Origin: CAYRFF01 sp964436125
Lineage (GTDB): Bacteria > Bacteroidota > Bacteroidia > Chitinophagales > Saprospiraceae
Assembly: GCA_964436125.1 (NCBI GenBank)
Contig: CAYTBT010000025.1
Location: forward strand, 1-47,741
Direction: 5' to 3'
DNA: 47,741 nt
The notes below the pieces were generated by a model. That model saw only the letters and a program-made list of their open reading frames with translations, searched no databases and was not told the origin of the DNA. A program made the position numbers and the translations under genes. This document shows, in pieces, positions 1-6,878 of this stretch. Each line of letters opens with the position of its first letter. Position 1 is the first letter of the stretch.

Positions 1-70
1 TTACTACGATTCCGAGCCAAATTCTTGCGCGAGCCCTTGTCTTCTGTGGCTTTTGTGCTTCCTTTTGCAT
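1..70 (-). CDS. N-terminus of an unidentified protein, cut by the window edge
   Basis: A minus-strand reading frame begins with ATG at 70 and stays open to the left edge, giving only 23 residues. They start with a Lys/Arg/Gln-rich stretch (MQKEAQKPQKTRARAR) and turn hydrophobic (IWLGIVV), as in a cytoplasmic tail leading into a first membrane segment. An in-frame stop lies about 20 bases upstream of the ATG, so this is the likely start. The gene would be divergent from the thioredoxin gene. The bases around the ATG resemble a second, non-coding site near 9585, so the start may sit inside a dispersed repeat. No family can be named from so little sequence. Confidence 0.4.
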   Translation of the reverse strand, partial: MQKEAQKPQKTRARARIWLGIVV

Positions 71-244
71 TTCTATTGCACGTTTTGGGTATTACCACAA
101 TTCTTATCCATTCCGTCACAAATATTCTTATTCTTATATATCTATCCGGGATATTTCTTGTTTAAACAAAACAATAGTTACAGAAAGGCGTTACATATAG
201 CGGTTAAACAAACGAATTATTTATCTAAATAAATTTATTTCATA

Positions 245-565
245 ATGGCAAAGGAATTCACAGACAGCAATTTTCAAGAACTTGTTCTTGATAGTGACAA
301 AGTCGTATTGGTAGATTTTTGGGCAGAATGGTGTGGACCATGTAGAATGATAGGCCCGATCATTGAAGAATTACACGAGGAATATGGTGACAAGGCAATT
401 ATCGGAAAGGTAAATGTCGATCACAATCCTGAGATTTCTATGAAATACGGTGTCCGTTCTATCCCTACACTTCTCGTCATTAAAGATGGAGAAGTCGTAG
501 ACAAGCACGTAGGTGTGGCATCGAAGTCTGATTTACAGGCAAAGATTAATGCTCAGATGAACTGA
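245..565 (+). CDS. trxA: Thioredoxin
   Basis: A 106-residue, full-length cytoplasmic thioredoxin, the general protein disulfide reductase that is recharged by thioredoxin reductase. The classical active site WCGPC spans residues 29-33, and the cis-proline loop (RSIPT, near residue 75) and the DFWAEW strand are present. There is no signal peptide, so it acts in the cytoplasm. The length matches bacterial TrxA. It stands alone, divergent from the fragment at the left edge, and a hairpin terminator follows at 590-658, so it is probably monocistronic. A recognisable Bacteroidota promoter was not found in the AT-rich upstream region. Confidence 0.96.
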   Translation: MAKEFTDSNFQELVLDSDKVVLVDFWAEWCGPCRMIGPIIEELHEEYGDKAIIGKVNVDHNPEISMKYGVRSIPTLLVIKDGEVVDKHVGVASKSDLQAKINAQMN

Positions 566-589
566 TTATTCTCAATCATTGATAGAGAG

Positions 590-658
590 AAACCGGCTTG
601 TTGATAAATTTCATATATTACGATGGATATAAGGTAAATTAAACAAGTCGGTTTTTTT
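590..658 (+). terminator. Rho-independent terminator of trxA
   Basis: An inverted repeat of about 13 bp (arms near 590-602 and 642-654, one G-U pair) encloses a loop of about 39 bases and is followed by a run of seven T. It starts 25 bases after the thioredoxin stop codon. The loop is unusually long for a terminator. Confidence 0.7.
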
Positions 659-964
659 ATGTCTGATAGTACCCAAACCATGCATTGTGCTATCGGCCTA
701 TCAGTTGCACCGGGTAATAGTTGATGGCTATATTGCGATTTTTGATTGTAGCCGCAGATTGTGGGTAGGTGGAAAATCATCTCCGCATAATTACCCGGAA
801 TTTAACCGGCTCAACATCTCATACTCCTTCATAGGAAATACGCATATATTATGCTTGATGATAGGCTGCTTTATGTAGGGTGAGCTATCCAGTAGGAGAA
901 ATGCAAGTGTAAGTTCATTGCGCAAGGAGGTACATAAATTTTATATAAGGAGACACATCACAAT
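659..964. other. Intergenic gap between trxA and the DUF58 operon
   Basis: About 300 bases follow the trxA terminator with no convincing gene. A 63-codon frame at 687-878 has no recognisable domain or ribosome-binding site. Two AAGGAG-type Shine-Dalgarno sequences occur near 924-930 and 947-953; the second is correctly spaced for the ATG at 965. A stretch near 669-700 (TACCCAAACCATGCA) weakly resembles the dispersed repeat seen at the left edge and near 9585. Confidence 0.5.
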
Positions 965-1897
965 ATGGATATTCTCGACATAAGAGATCTGAAACGAATA
1001 GACAATCTTGAATTACTTGCAAGCCAAGTTGTAGAAGGCTTTATCATAGGTTTACATAAAAGTCCCTACCACGGTTTTTCAGTTGAATTTGCAGAGCACA
1101 ATCAATATAATCAAGGTGAACCGACCAAGAATATCGATTGGAAAGTGTATGCACGTACAGATAAGTTATTCGTAAAAAAATACGAGGAAGAAACCAATCT
1201 CCGTTGTCAGATCATTATTGACAATTCTTCTTCTATGCACTATCCGGAAGTAGGCCCGGGTACAGATACTCCGATAAATAAGATAAGGTTCACGACAGTA
1301 GCTGCAGCATCCTTAATGCATTTATTGCAGAAACAACGCGATGCATTTGGGCTCAACATCTATGATTCCGAATTGCGATTAAGCACAAGGACCAAGACAA
1401 GTACCAAGCACTACAGACTGATGCTTTCTTATCTCGAGAACATTCTTTTAAAAGCTGAAAGCGGAAGAAGAACCGCAACTGCGGAAGCCTTACATCTTAT
1501 AGCTGAACGCATCCACAAGAGAAGCCTTGTCATCCTATTCACTGATATGTTCAACCCCGAGAAGGATAATATCAAGGAGTTATTTGATGCAATACAGCAT
1601 TTAAAGCATAAAAAGCACGAGTTAATCCTGTTTCACGTTCTCGATCACAAGACGGAATTTGATTTTGACTTTGAGAATAAGCCATATAAATTCACTGACA
1701 TTGAGACCGGTCAGCAACTCAAGTTATTGCCACAGCAATTTAAGCAACGCTATACAGAACACATGCAGAAGTTTCTCAGCGAGATAAAGGAGAAATGCCT
1801 TCAATATAAAATTGACTTTATCAAGACAGACATAAGAGAAGGGGTTTATCCTATACTACAATCTTATCTAGTAAAACGCTCCAAGATGTATGCCTAA
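965..1897 (+). CDS. DUF58 family protein with VWA-like fold
   Basis: A 310-residue DUF58 protein. The family signature around residues 48-75 (GEPTKNIDWKVYARTDKLFV) is followed by a von Willebrand A-like metal-binding motif, D86-N-S88-S-S90, in the family's usual place. DUF58 proteins are usually encoded next to MoxR-type AAA ATPases and are thought to act with them in chaperone-like maturation; no MoxR gene is visible here. There is no signal peptide and no obvious membrane segment. A good Shine-Dalgarno (AAGGAG) lies just upstream of the start. The stop overlaps the start of the PPK2 gene by 8 bases, so these are translationally coupled. The domain call is firm; the biological role is not known. 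Confidence 0.88.
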   Translation: MDILDIRDLKRIDNLELLASQVVEGFIIGLHKSPYHGFSVEFAEHNQYNQGEPTKNIDWKVYARTDKLFVKKYEEETNLRCQIIIDNSSSMHYPEVGPGTDTPINKIRFTTVAAASLMHLLQKQRDAFGLNIYDSELRLSTRTKTSTKHYRLMLSYLENILLKAESGRRTATAEALHLIAERIHKRSLVILFTDMFNPEKDNIKELFDAIQHLKHKKHELILFHVLDHKTEFDFDFENKPYKFTDIETGQQLKLLPQQFKQRYTEHMQKFLSEIKEKCLQYKIDFIKTDIREGVYPILQSYLVKRSKMYA

Positions 1898-2651
1898 GGG
1901 AATAAATGAAGCGCTTGGTTTACCCACATTGCTCGACACGGATTTGACTGAAGAAGCCGCAGAGGCCATCATTGCTGGACGTGCGGAAGAGATTGCGGAT
2001 TACCTGCACATACTCCGAGCGGATAAAGGACACAGCGTCTTAATTGTATTGCAAGGCATGGATGCCGCAGGAAAGAGCGGTGCGATAAGAAATATATTTG
2101 CGCAAGCTAGCCCAGCCAATGTCCGGGTAAAAGCATTCAAGCAACCGACAGCAGAAGAGCTAGAGCACGATTTTCTCTGGCGTGTCCATCAAGCTACACC
2201 TCGCAGAGGAGAAGTAGTCATATTTGATCGCTCACATTATGAGGATATTTTAATTCAGCGCGTCCACAAGTGGATTGACATGGCACAAGTAAGGCGGAGA
2301 ATGGCATCAATAAATGCATTTGAGCGCTTACTCATCGAGGACAATAAGACACTTATCCTCAAATTTTTTCTCAATATTTCCTACGAGCAACAAGCTATAG
2401 AATTACAGGAAAGAATTGATGAACCGGATAATCGCTGGAAGCACAATCCCCAAGATTGGGAAGAAAGAAAGCTCTGGGATGAATATATGAAAGCCTATCG
2501 CTTTATCCTGGATAATAGTGAAATCCCCTGGTATCCTACTCCCGTGGATATCCGCTTCCATCGCGATCTTTTCATGACAGAAATCATCCTTAAAGAATTG
2601 AAAAAGCTCGACCTTCACTACCCGGGCTTCCAAGAAAATTATAATCTATGA
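1890..2651 (+). CDS. ppk2: Polyphosphate kinase 2 family (polyphosphate:nucleotide phosphotransferase)
   Basis: A 253-residue single-domain PPK2. These enzymes move phosphate between inorganic polyphosphate and nucleoside mono- or diphosphates, and many run towards nucleotide synthesis. Walker A is G-M-D-A-A-G-K-S at 56-63, and the Walker B-like segment FDRSHYED at 112-119 and the lid region (RVHKW, about 124-128) are present, as is the terminal RWKHNPQDW...W region typical of the family. The length fits class I or III single-domain enzymes; the nucleotide preference cannot be told by eye. It overlaps the DUF58 gene by 8 bases and the S4-domain gene by 4 (ATGA), so it is the middle gene of a tight operon. 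Confidence 0.92.
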   Translation: MPKGINEALGLPTLLDTDLTEEAAEAIIAGRAEEIADYLHILRADKGHSVLIVLQGMDAAGKSGAIRNIFAQASPANVRVKAFKQPTAEELEHDFLWRVHQATPRRGEVVIFDRSHYEDILIQRVHKWIDMAQVRRRMASINAFERLLIEDNKTLILKFFLNISYEQQAIELQERIDEPDNRWKHNPQDWEERKLWDEYMKAYRFILDNSEIPWYPTPVDIRFHRDLFMTEIILKELKKLDLHYPGFQENYNL

Positions 2652-3046
2652 ATTCAGTACGTGTCGATAAATGGTTGTGGGCAGTACGCCTTTTTAAATC
2701 GCGCACCAAGGCCAACACGGCTTGCAAAAGCAATAGAGTTACCATTAATAAGCATCCTGCCAAGCCGTCCAGCGATGTAAAAGTCGGCGATATCATCCGG
2801 TTCAAAAAAGGAGATTATAATCTTACCGTAGAGGTATTAAAGCTCCTTAAAAATCGTCGTAGCTACACTATCGCCAAGGTCTGCTACAAAGACCTCACAC
2901 CGGATTCAGAATACCGGAAATACAAGAACTGGTTCAATGAAGCACGCATTCAAGAACACCGTGAAAAAGGCGCAGGCCGACCGACCAAGCGAGAGCGTCG
3001 CAAACTCGATGATTTCAAGCAGTCCCTCTACGAGAATGATTTTTAA
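2648..3046 (+). CDS. S4-domain RNA-binding protein, Hsp15 type
   Basis: A 132-residue protein whose first 60 residues form an S4 RNA-binding domain (VDKWLWAVRLFKSRT at 5-19, then the VKVGDII strand). The rest is basic and ends in a charged tail with GAGRPTKRERRKLD, as in Hsp15 (HslR). In E. coli Hsp15 recycles stalled 50S subunits that still carry nascent chain-tRNA; the same role here is inferred from homology only. It is the last gene of the DUF58-PPK2-S4 operon (ATGA overlap) and faces the convergent dehydrogenase gene 25 bases away. Confidence 0.9.
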   Translation: MNSVRVDKWLWAVRLFKSRTKANTACKSNRVTINKHPAKPSSDVKVGDIIRFKKGDYNLTVEVLKLLKNRRSYTIAKVCYKDLTPDSEYRKYKNWFNEARIQEHREKGAGRPTKRERRKLDDFKQSLYENDF

Positions 3047-3071
3047 TCAGTAAAAAGACTCGAGAAAGCCC

Positions 3072-3959
3072 TTACTTGAAATTATCCGCTACCACAAGTT
3101 CTTTTCCTCCACCGGAATAGTCATAAAATCCTTCACCGGATTTCCGACCGAGATTCCCTGCGGTAACCATATTTACAAGTAAAGGACAAGGCGCATACTT
3201 CGCCTCCCCAAATCCATCATACAATACCCGCATAATACTGAGACAGACATCGAGACCGATAAAATCTGCAAGCTGAAGCGGCCCCATCGGATGTGCCATA
3301 CCGAGTTTCATTACTGTATCGATCTCGCTCACGCTAGCAACACCTTGATAGAGGGAGAAAATAGCCTCGTTAATCATGGGCATAAGAATGCGATTGGCGA
3401 TAAAGCCGGGATAGTCATTCACTTCCACAGGCACTTTGTTCAAGTTGCGAGACAAGTCGAGAATAGTCTCGGTAACTTCATCTGTAGTTTTGTAGCCACG
3501 GATTACCTCCACAAGTTTCATTACCGGTACAGGATTCATAAAATGCATCCCTATTACCTTCTCCGGCCTTGTCGTTGCAGCCGCAATCTGCGTAATGGAA
3601 ATGGAAGAAGTATTGGACGCAAGAATAGCTTGTTCCGGCGCATGAGCATCTACCTCCTTAAATATATTGAGCTTTATTTCTGTATTCTCTGTCGCCGCCT
3701 CAATCACAAGTTCTGCCTCTCTTACACCTTTTTCTATATCGCGATAAGTGAAAATATTGTCGAGCGTAGATTGCTTCCGCTCTCCGTCAATTTTCCCCTT
3801 CTTTATCATCCGATCTAGATTCCGCATAATCGTATTTATTGCTTTCTCGAGCGCTTCCTCAGAGATATCGATAAGATTTACCCGATGTCCATGCATCGCA
3901 CAGACGTGTGCTATGCCATTTCCCATTGTCCCCGCTCCTATTACTGCTATATTTTTCAT
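3072..3959 (-). CDS. 3-hydroxybutyryl-CoA dehydrogenase (3-hydroxyacyl-CoA dehydrogenase family)
   Basis: A 295-residue NAD(P)-dependent enzyme that interconverts acetoacetyl-CoA and 3-hydroxybutyryl-CoA. The N-terminal Rossmann motif is GAGTMGNG (about residues 7-14), the catalytic His lies in the GMHFMNPVP segment, and NDYPGFIANRILMP opens the C-terminal dimerisation domain. The frame is open 14 codons further upstream, but I chose the ATG at 3959 because the Rossmann fold begins immediately after it, as is usual, and AGAAGAA lies just upstream as a plausible ribosome-binding site. It is a single-domain enzyme, not the fused beta-oxidation subunit, and no other beta-oxidation gene lies beside it. 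Confidence 0.93.
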   Translation of the reverse strand: MKNIAVIGAGTMGNGIAHVCAMHGHRVNLIDISEEALEKAINTIMRNLDRMIKKGKIDGERKQSTLDNIFTYRDIEKGVREAELVIEAATENTEIKLNIFKEVDAHAPEQAILASNTSSISITQIAAATTRPEKVIGMHFMNPVPVMKLVEVIRGYKTTDEVTETILDLSRNLNKVPVEVNDYPGFIANRILMPMINEAIFSLYQGVASVSEIDTVMKLGMAHPMGPLQLADFIGLDVCLSIMRVLYDGFGEAKYAPCPLLVNMVTAGNLGRKSGEGFYDYSGGGKELVVADNFK

Positions 3960-4136
3960 TTCTTCTAGTTTTATTGATATTCTTGTGATTATCGACTGCA
4001 AATATGCTAAATTATCTCCACTTTTTCCGCTTTTCTTCCGTTCCGTTCCCTTCCTGCTTTTCCACAGCAGAATTCAATATAATCAGAGAATAATCCGATA
4101 TTTGTCATAAACACCTAAATCAAATCTTTAGTTAAA

Positions 4137-4460
4137 ATGGAGAAAATTGTTGGTTTATATGTCACTTATCCCGAGAAGAATACTATGAAAAAGTGCCTCG
4201 ACCTCCTTCTGGATAAGCATTATATAGCTTGCGCAAATGCCTTCCCTATCCTATCCTTTTACCGATGGAATGGAAAAAAAACACAGGATGAGGAATATGT
4301 CTGCTTAATGAAAACTTCCTCGGAGAAATTGCATTCCTGCATAGAACTTATCAAAAATCTTCACCCTTATGATGTTCCCTGCATACTTCAATATGAAATG
4401 AAAGCGGAATCGTCATACTATACCTGGTTGAAGGATTGCTTAAAAGCGCCCAATCTATAA
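4137..4460 (+). CDS. cutA: CutA-type divalent-cation tolerance protein
   Basis: A 107-residue CutA1 family protein, a small ferredoxin-like fold that forms very stable trimers. It matches through the N-terminal YVTYPEKNTMKKCLDLLL helix, the ACANAFP strand with SFYRWNGK, the VCLMKTSSEK strand, and HPYDVPCILQYEM. E. coli CutA was linked to copper tolerance, but the molecular role of the family is still unsettled. It starts 178 bases from the divergent dehydrogenase start and has no signal peptide. It appears monocistronic. Confidence 0.93.
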   Translation: MEKIVGLYVTYPEKNTMKKCLDLLLDKHYIACANAFPILSFYRWNGKKTQDEEYVCLMKTSSEKLHSCIELIKNLHPYDVPCILQYEMKAESSYYTWLKDCLKAPNL

Positions 4461-4530
4461 TTTTACCCCTATTTCATAGCTTCTGATATATTAATCAACG
4501 ATAAAATCGCATAATATTAATCAAAATCTT

Positions 4531-4538
4531 TACCTTTG
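4531..4538 (+). promoter_or_regulatory. Candidate Bacteroidota promoter, -7 element
   Basis: TACCTTTG is an exact match to the Bacteroidota sigma-A -7 consensus TAnnTTTG and lies in a non-coding stretch after cutA. No clear TTG is seen at the -33 position. A transcript from here would cover the small frame at 4575 and reach the barrel protein start at 4820 with a leader of about 275 bases. Confidence 0.45.
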
Positions 4539-4574
4539 CGGCATTGTTTCGGAGGAGGTCCAGTCCATTTTCTG

Positions 4575-4691
4575 ATGCATAAGCGAGATTATAAAATTGG
4601 TCTTGTATGTGCTGGTAATAGAGATAGCCCATATATTTTTACCTGCTGTGTGGAAGAGAAATCGGCGGTAATAGTCAATATGATTTTATGA
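4575..4691 (+). CDS. Possible 38-residue small protein or gene remnant
   Basis: An ATG frame of 38 codons lies 37 bases after the -7 element at 4531; a GGAGGAGG sequence lies 16 bases upstream of the ATG, farther than ideal. The product has three cysteines and the stretch LVCAGNRDSP. This resembles, with one residue missing, the CxGNxCRSP phosphate-binding loop of low-molecular-weight tyrosine phosphatases. After the TGA the same frame remains open for 31 more codons, which could mean a remnant of a longer gene. It may equally be a chance frame in the leader of the next gene. Confidence 0.3.
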   Translation: MHKRDYKIGLVCAGNRDSPYIFTCCVEEKSAVIVNMIL

Positions 4692-4819
4692 AAGAAAGGG
4701 ATTAATGGCCGATTTACGGAAGAATCATCGATTCAACTTAAATATACGTTAAAATGCCGTATAGTAAGAGTAAATTATCGGCAATGAGCGTTTTAAAGTA
4801 TCGTAGTAAAAAAAGCTGC

Positions 4820-5476
4820 ATGAAATTGAAAAAGCACATTCTGTTATATTTATTCTTCTCACTGGTCGTCGTCAGTGTATCCGCTCAGAATGATAGAAGC
4901 GTCAAATTTGGGATATTGGGCGGTTTATCCTCCTACAATATCGACCCATCTGCCGTAATCGTACACAATACGGATGGCATCGGCGTCGCGCAGCTTGCAT
5001 TCAAGGATGCGACTTACGGTTTTCACTTCGGAGTATTTGTAATCGCTAAGTCCGGTTTCCTTTTCATGAAGCCGCAAGTCCAATTTAATTCGCAGACCGT
5101 CAGCTACTCTTATGAAAACATAAGCAGTGGAAAGTTGAATATTCTGGATGAAACTTATCAGAATATTGATATCCCACTTCAATTCGGTTTAAATATCGGA
5201 CCGGTACGCCTAGGCATAGGTCCGGTAGGTCATATCCATATCGACGGAAAATCGGATTTCTTCAACCTGAAAGATGTAGATTACAGACAAGAATTTAAGG
5301 AAATGACCTTTGGCTATGTCATGGGATTAGGACTAGATATATGGAATTTTCATGCCGACCTGTCATACGAGGGCAATCTATCTAAGCTGGGAAGTCATAT
5401 TGTGCTTTATGGTCATCATGTAGAATTTGATACTGCTCCCGCTCGCTTCCTATTGACCTTAGGGGTATCCTTTTAA
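4820..5476 (+). CDS. Secreted outer-membrane beta-barrel protein (porin/OprF-N-like fold)
   Basis: From the ATG at 4820 this is a 218-residue protein with a clean signal peptide (MKLKKHILLYLFFSLVVVSVSAQ, cleavage after Ala-Gln or nearby). The frame is open 22 codons further to an ATG at 4754, but that would place a long polar extension before the signal peptide, so I prefer 4820. The mature part alternates hydrophobic and polar residues with many Gly and aromatic residues (FGILGGLSSYN, FHFGVFV, LRLGIGPVGH-like strands) and ends in FLLTLGVSF, a terminal aromatic typical of Bam-inserted barrels. It resembles the outer-membrane beta-barrel domain families common in Bacteroidota. Function unknown. 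Confidence 0.75.
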   Translation: MKLKKHILLYLFFSLVVVSVSAQNDRSVKFGILGGLSSYNIDPSAVIVHNTDGIGVAQLAFKDATYGFHFGVFVIAKSGFLFMKPQVQFNSQTVSYSYENISSGKLNILDETYQNIDIPLQFGLNIGPVRLGIGPVGHIHIDGKSDFFNLKDVDYRQEFKEMTFGYVMGLGLDIWNFHADLSYEGNLSKLGSHIVLYGHHVEFDTAPARFLLTLGVSF

Positions 5477-5726
5477 TTTGATTTCCGGCGTCTTGCAGAT
5501 AATACCTTCTTAATTCCCGGCAAACCCGCTAGAGACTTATGCGTTCCTCCTAAGCTCGCTATAGCTATCAATGTTTAAATTGGGACAAATATTAATGTAA
5601 TCACCGGTCCTCACGTCCATCATTATCTTTTAAAGAATCTGTTCACAGGATGCTTGCTTAGAATACTCAAGAAGCATCTTGTAAATCAAATATACAAGCA
5701 CATTATGCTCTTAGGCATAAATCGAA

Positions 5727-5773
5727 GGTCTGATTTCACAGGGTAATCGAATCCGTTCTCCTGTTTTCACCAT
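5727..5773 (+). repeat. Intergenic repeat, copy 1
   Basis: GGTCTGATTTCACAGGG followed by TAATCGAATCCGTTCTC and then CCTGTTTTCACCAT. Bases 5731-5760 match 6505-6534 at 29 of 30 positions. The last 14 bases are the exact reverse complement of 6434-6447, which precede copy 2. Confidence 0.7.
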
Positions 5774-6273
5774 ATTTCAAGATTCGGGAGCTATGAATAT
5801 TATAAATATCTATAAATCAATTATCTATGATAAAAATAATTTCAATTCTTGGTGTCCCGAAGAGAAATCTAAACCATTAATGTCTTGTATTTCTCTAGTA
5901 CCCAAATCTGTTTTGACTTCATTTTATACCACTTGTTGTGTGGAATATTTTTAGCAGAATTCCACAAGATAAATCATAAATTTTGGTCAATAATCTCGCC
6001 AAGTGAAGTTTATGTTCACTCAATACCAAGGGCTTCACATTTTATATACTCAATATTCCACCCATGGCTTTGTATTTTAAGACTTTCACGTGTCTGCCGT
6101 AGAAGGAGTCCTCTTTGCACTATTTTCAGTAGTTACATGAGGAACTTCATGAACTGATTAAGGAAACAAAAGCAGTGGAATGATATCCGCACCGTTAGAG
6201 CTTGCAAAATTGGAAGCTTCACCAGCGATAGCTTGTTCGCCAAGCATGACTGAATGAAGTCTCGGCTTGCCCG

Positions 6274-6315
6274 GTGGAATACGACCTTCGGTCGTGCCGA
6301 TTCTCGGCATTCCAC
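6274..6315. repeat. Three-way-junction inverted repeat
   Basis: Outer arms GTGGAAT (6274-6280 with the preceding base) and ATTCCAC (6309-6315) enclose two adjacent perfect hairpins with TTC loops: ACGACC/GGTCGT (6281-6295) and GCCGA/TCGGC (6296-6308). The layout is REP-like. The same outer arms form another hairpin at 5939-5966. Confidence 0.55.
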
Positions 6316-6433
6316 GGGGCTTGTCCGAAACTACTCTCAGTCATAGTCGATTTACGACCATTGATTCCGACAAGGCGGAATTTCTTTCGGTCATATCAAT
6401 GGAAAAGTGGCAAAAGAAAAAATGGGTGTCCCA

Positions 6434-6466
6434 ATGGTGAAAACAGGGTCTGATTTCACAGAGTAA
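6434..6466 (+). repeat. Intergenic repeat, copy 2
   Basis: ATGGTGAAAACAGG (6434-6447) followed by GTCTGATTTCACAGAGTAAA. It shares GGTCTGATTTCACAG with copy 1; the leading 14 bases are the inverted form of the bases ending copy 1. Confidence 0.6.
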
Positions 6467-6504
6467 ACCCTATGAAATGCATCTTTGATGCCATCACTAT
6501 GTGA

Positions 6505-6534
6505 TGATTTCACAGGGTAAACGAATCCGTTCTC
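6505..6534 (+). repeat. Intergenic repeat, copy 3
   Basis: TGATTTCACAGGGTAA followed by ACGAATCCGTTCTC, identical to 5731-5760 except for one base. Confidence 0.7.
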
Positions 6535-6878
6535 ACGTGAAGATATGTTTTTAGCCTTCCGCTCAATTCTGACGCTTATATATCTGTCCTTATGGATTCT
6601 CATTCATAGAAGGCCAACGCAAGTAGAGCTGTTTGCCTCATTATCACTTATCATTTCACCGGGCACAAAGCCCAAGAATTGCCCAGAGGTGAACTAGCAC
6701 CCAGGTAACGCCTTTAAGAGAAGTGGACCTAATGGTAAAATCTGATTAAATACGACTTAAACAAGAATCCTTAAACTATTCACCGATTCTTGAGTTTTCA
6801 TAATACGAGAAGCCATTTCTTGGAACAAAGAATCAATGCTACACCTGTTCATAGTGTTGTAGCGAATAAGTAAAATAT

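Larger units (their letters stand above)
5477..6878. other. Gene-poor region with short repeats and hairpins
   Basis: About 1.4 kb lacks a convincing gene on either strand. It holds three copies of a TGATTTCACAG-centred repeat (5727-5760, 6447-6466, 6505-6534), six occurrences of GTGGAAT or its complement between 5940 and 6315, and several hairpins (5939-5966, 6002-6020, 6274-6315). The open frames at 5885-6157 (plus) and 6133-6315 (minus) show no domain or protein-like composition. The best reading is a decayed mobile element or repeat nest, but no transposase remnant is recognisable. Confidence 0.55.

Noticed and set aside
687..878. 63-codon plus-strand frame before the DUF58 gene
   Set aside because: No domain, no Shine-Dalgarno and no protein-like pattern.
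4754..4819. Upstream start for the barrel protein at 4754
   Set aside because: It would add 22 polar residues before a complete signal peptide; the ATG at 4820 is the better start.
5885..6315. Frames at 5885-6157 (plus), 6133-6315 (minus) and a 29-codon minus frame at 6158-6247 as a possible gene remnant
   Set aside because: They lie in the repeat-rich gap and have no recognisable homology by eye; the 29-codon frame looks somewhat protein-like but is too short to support.
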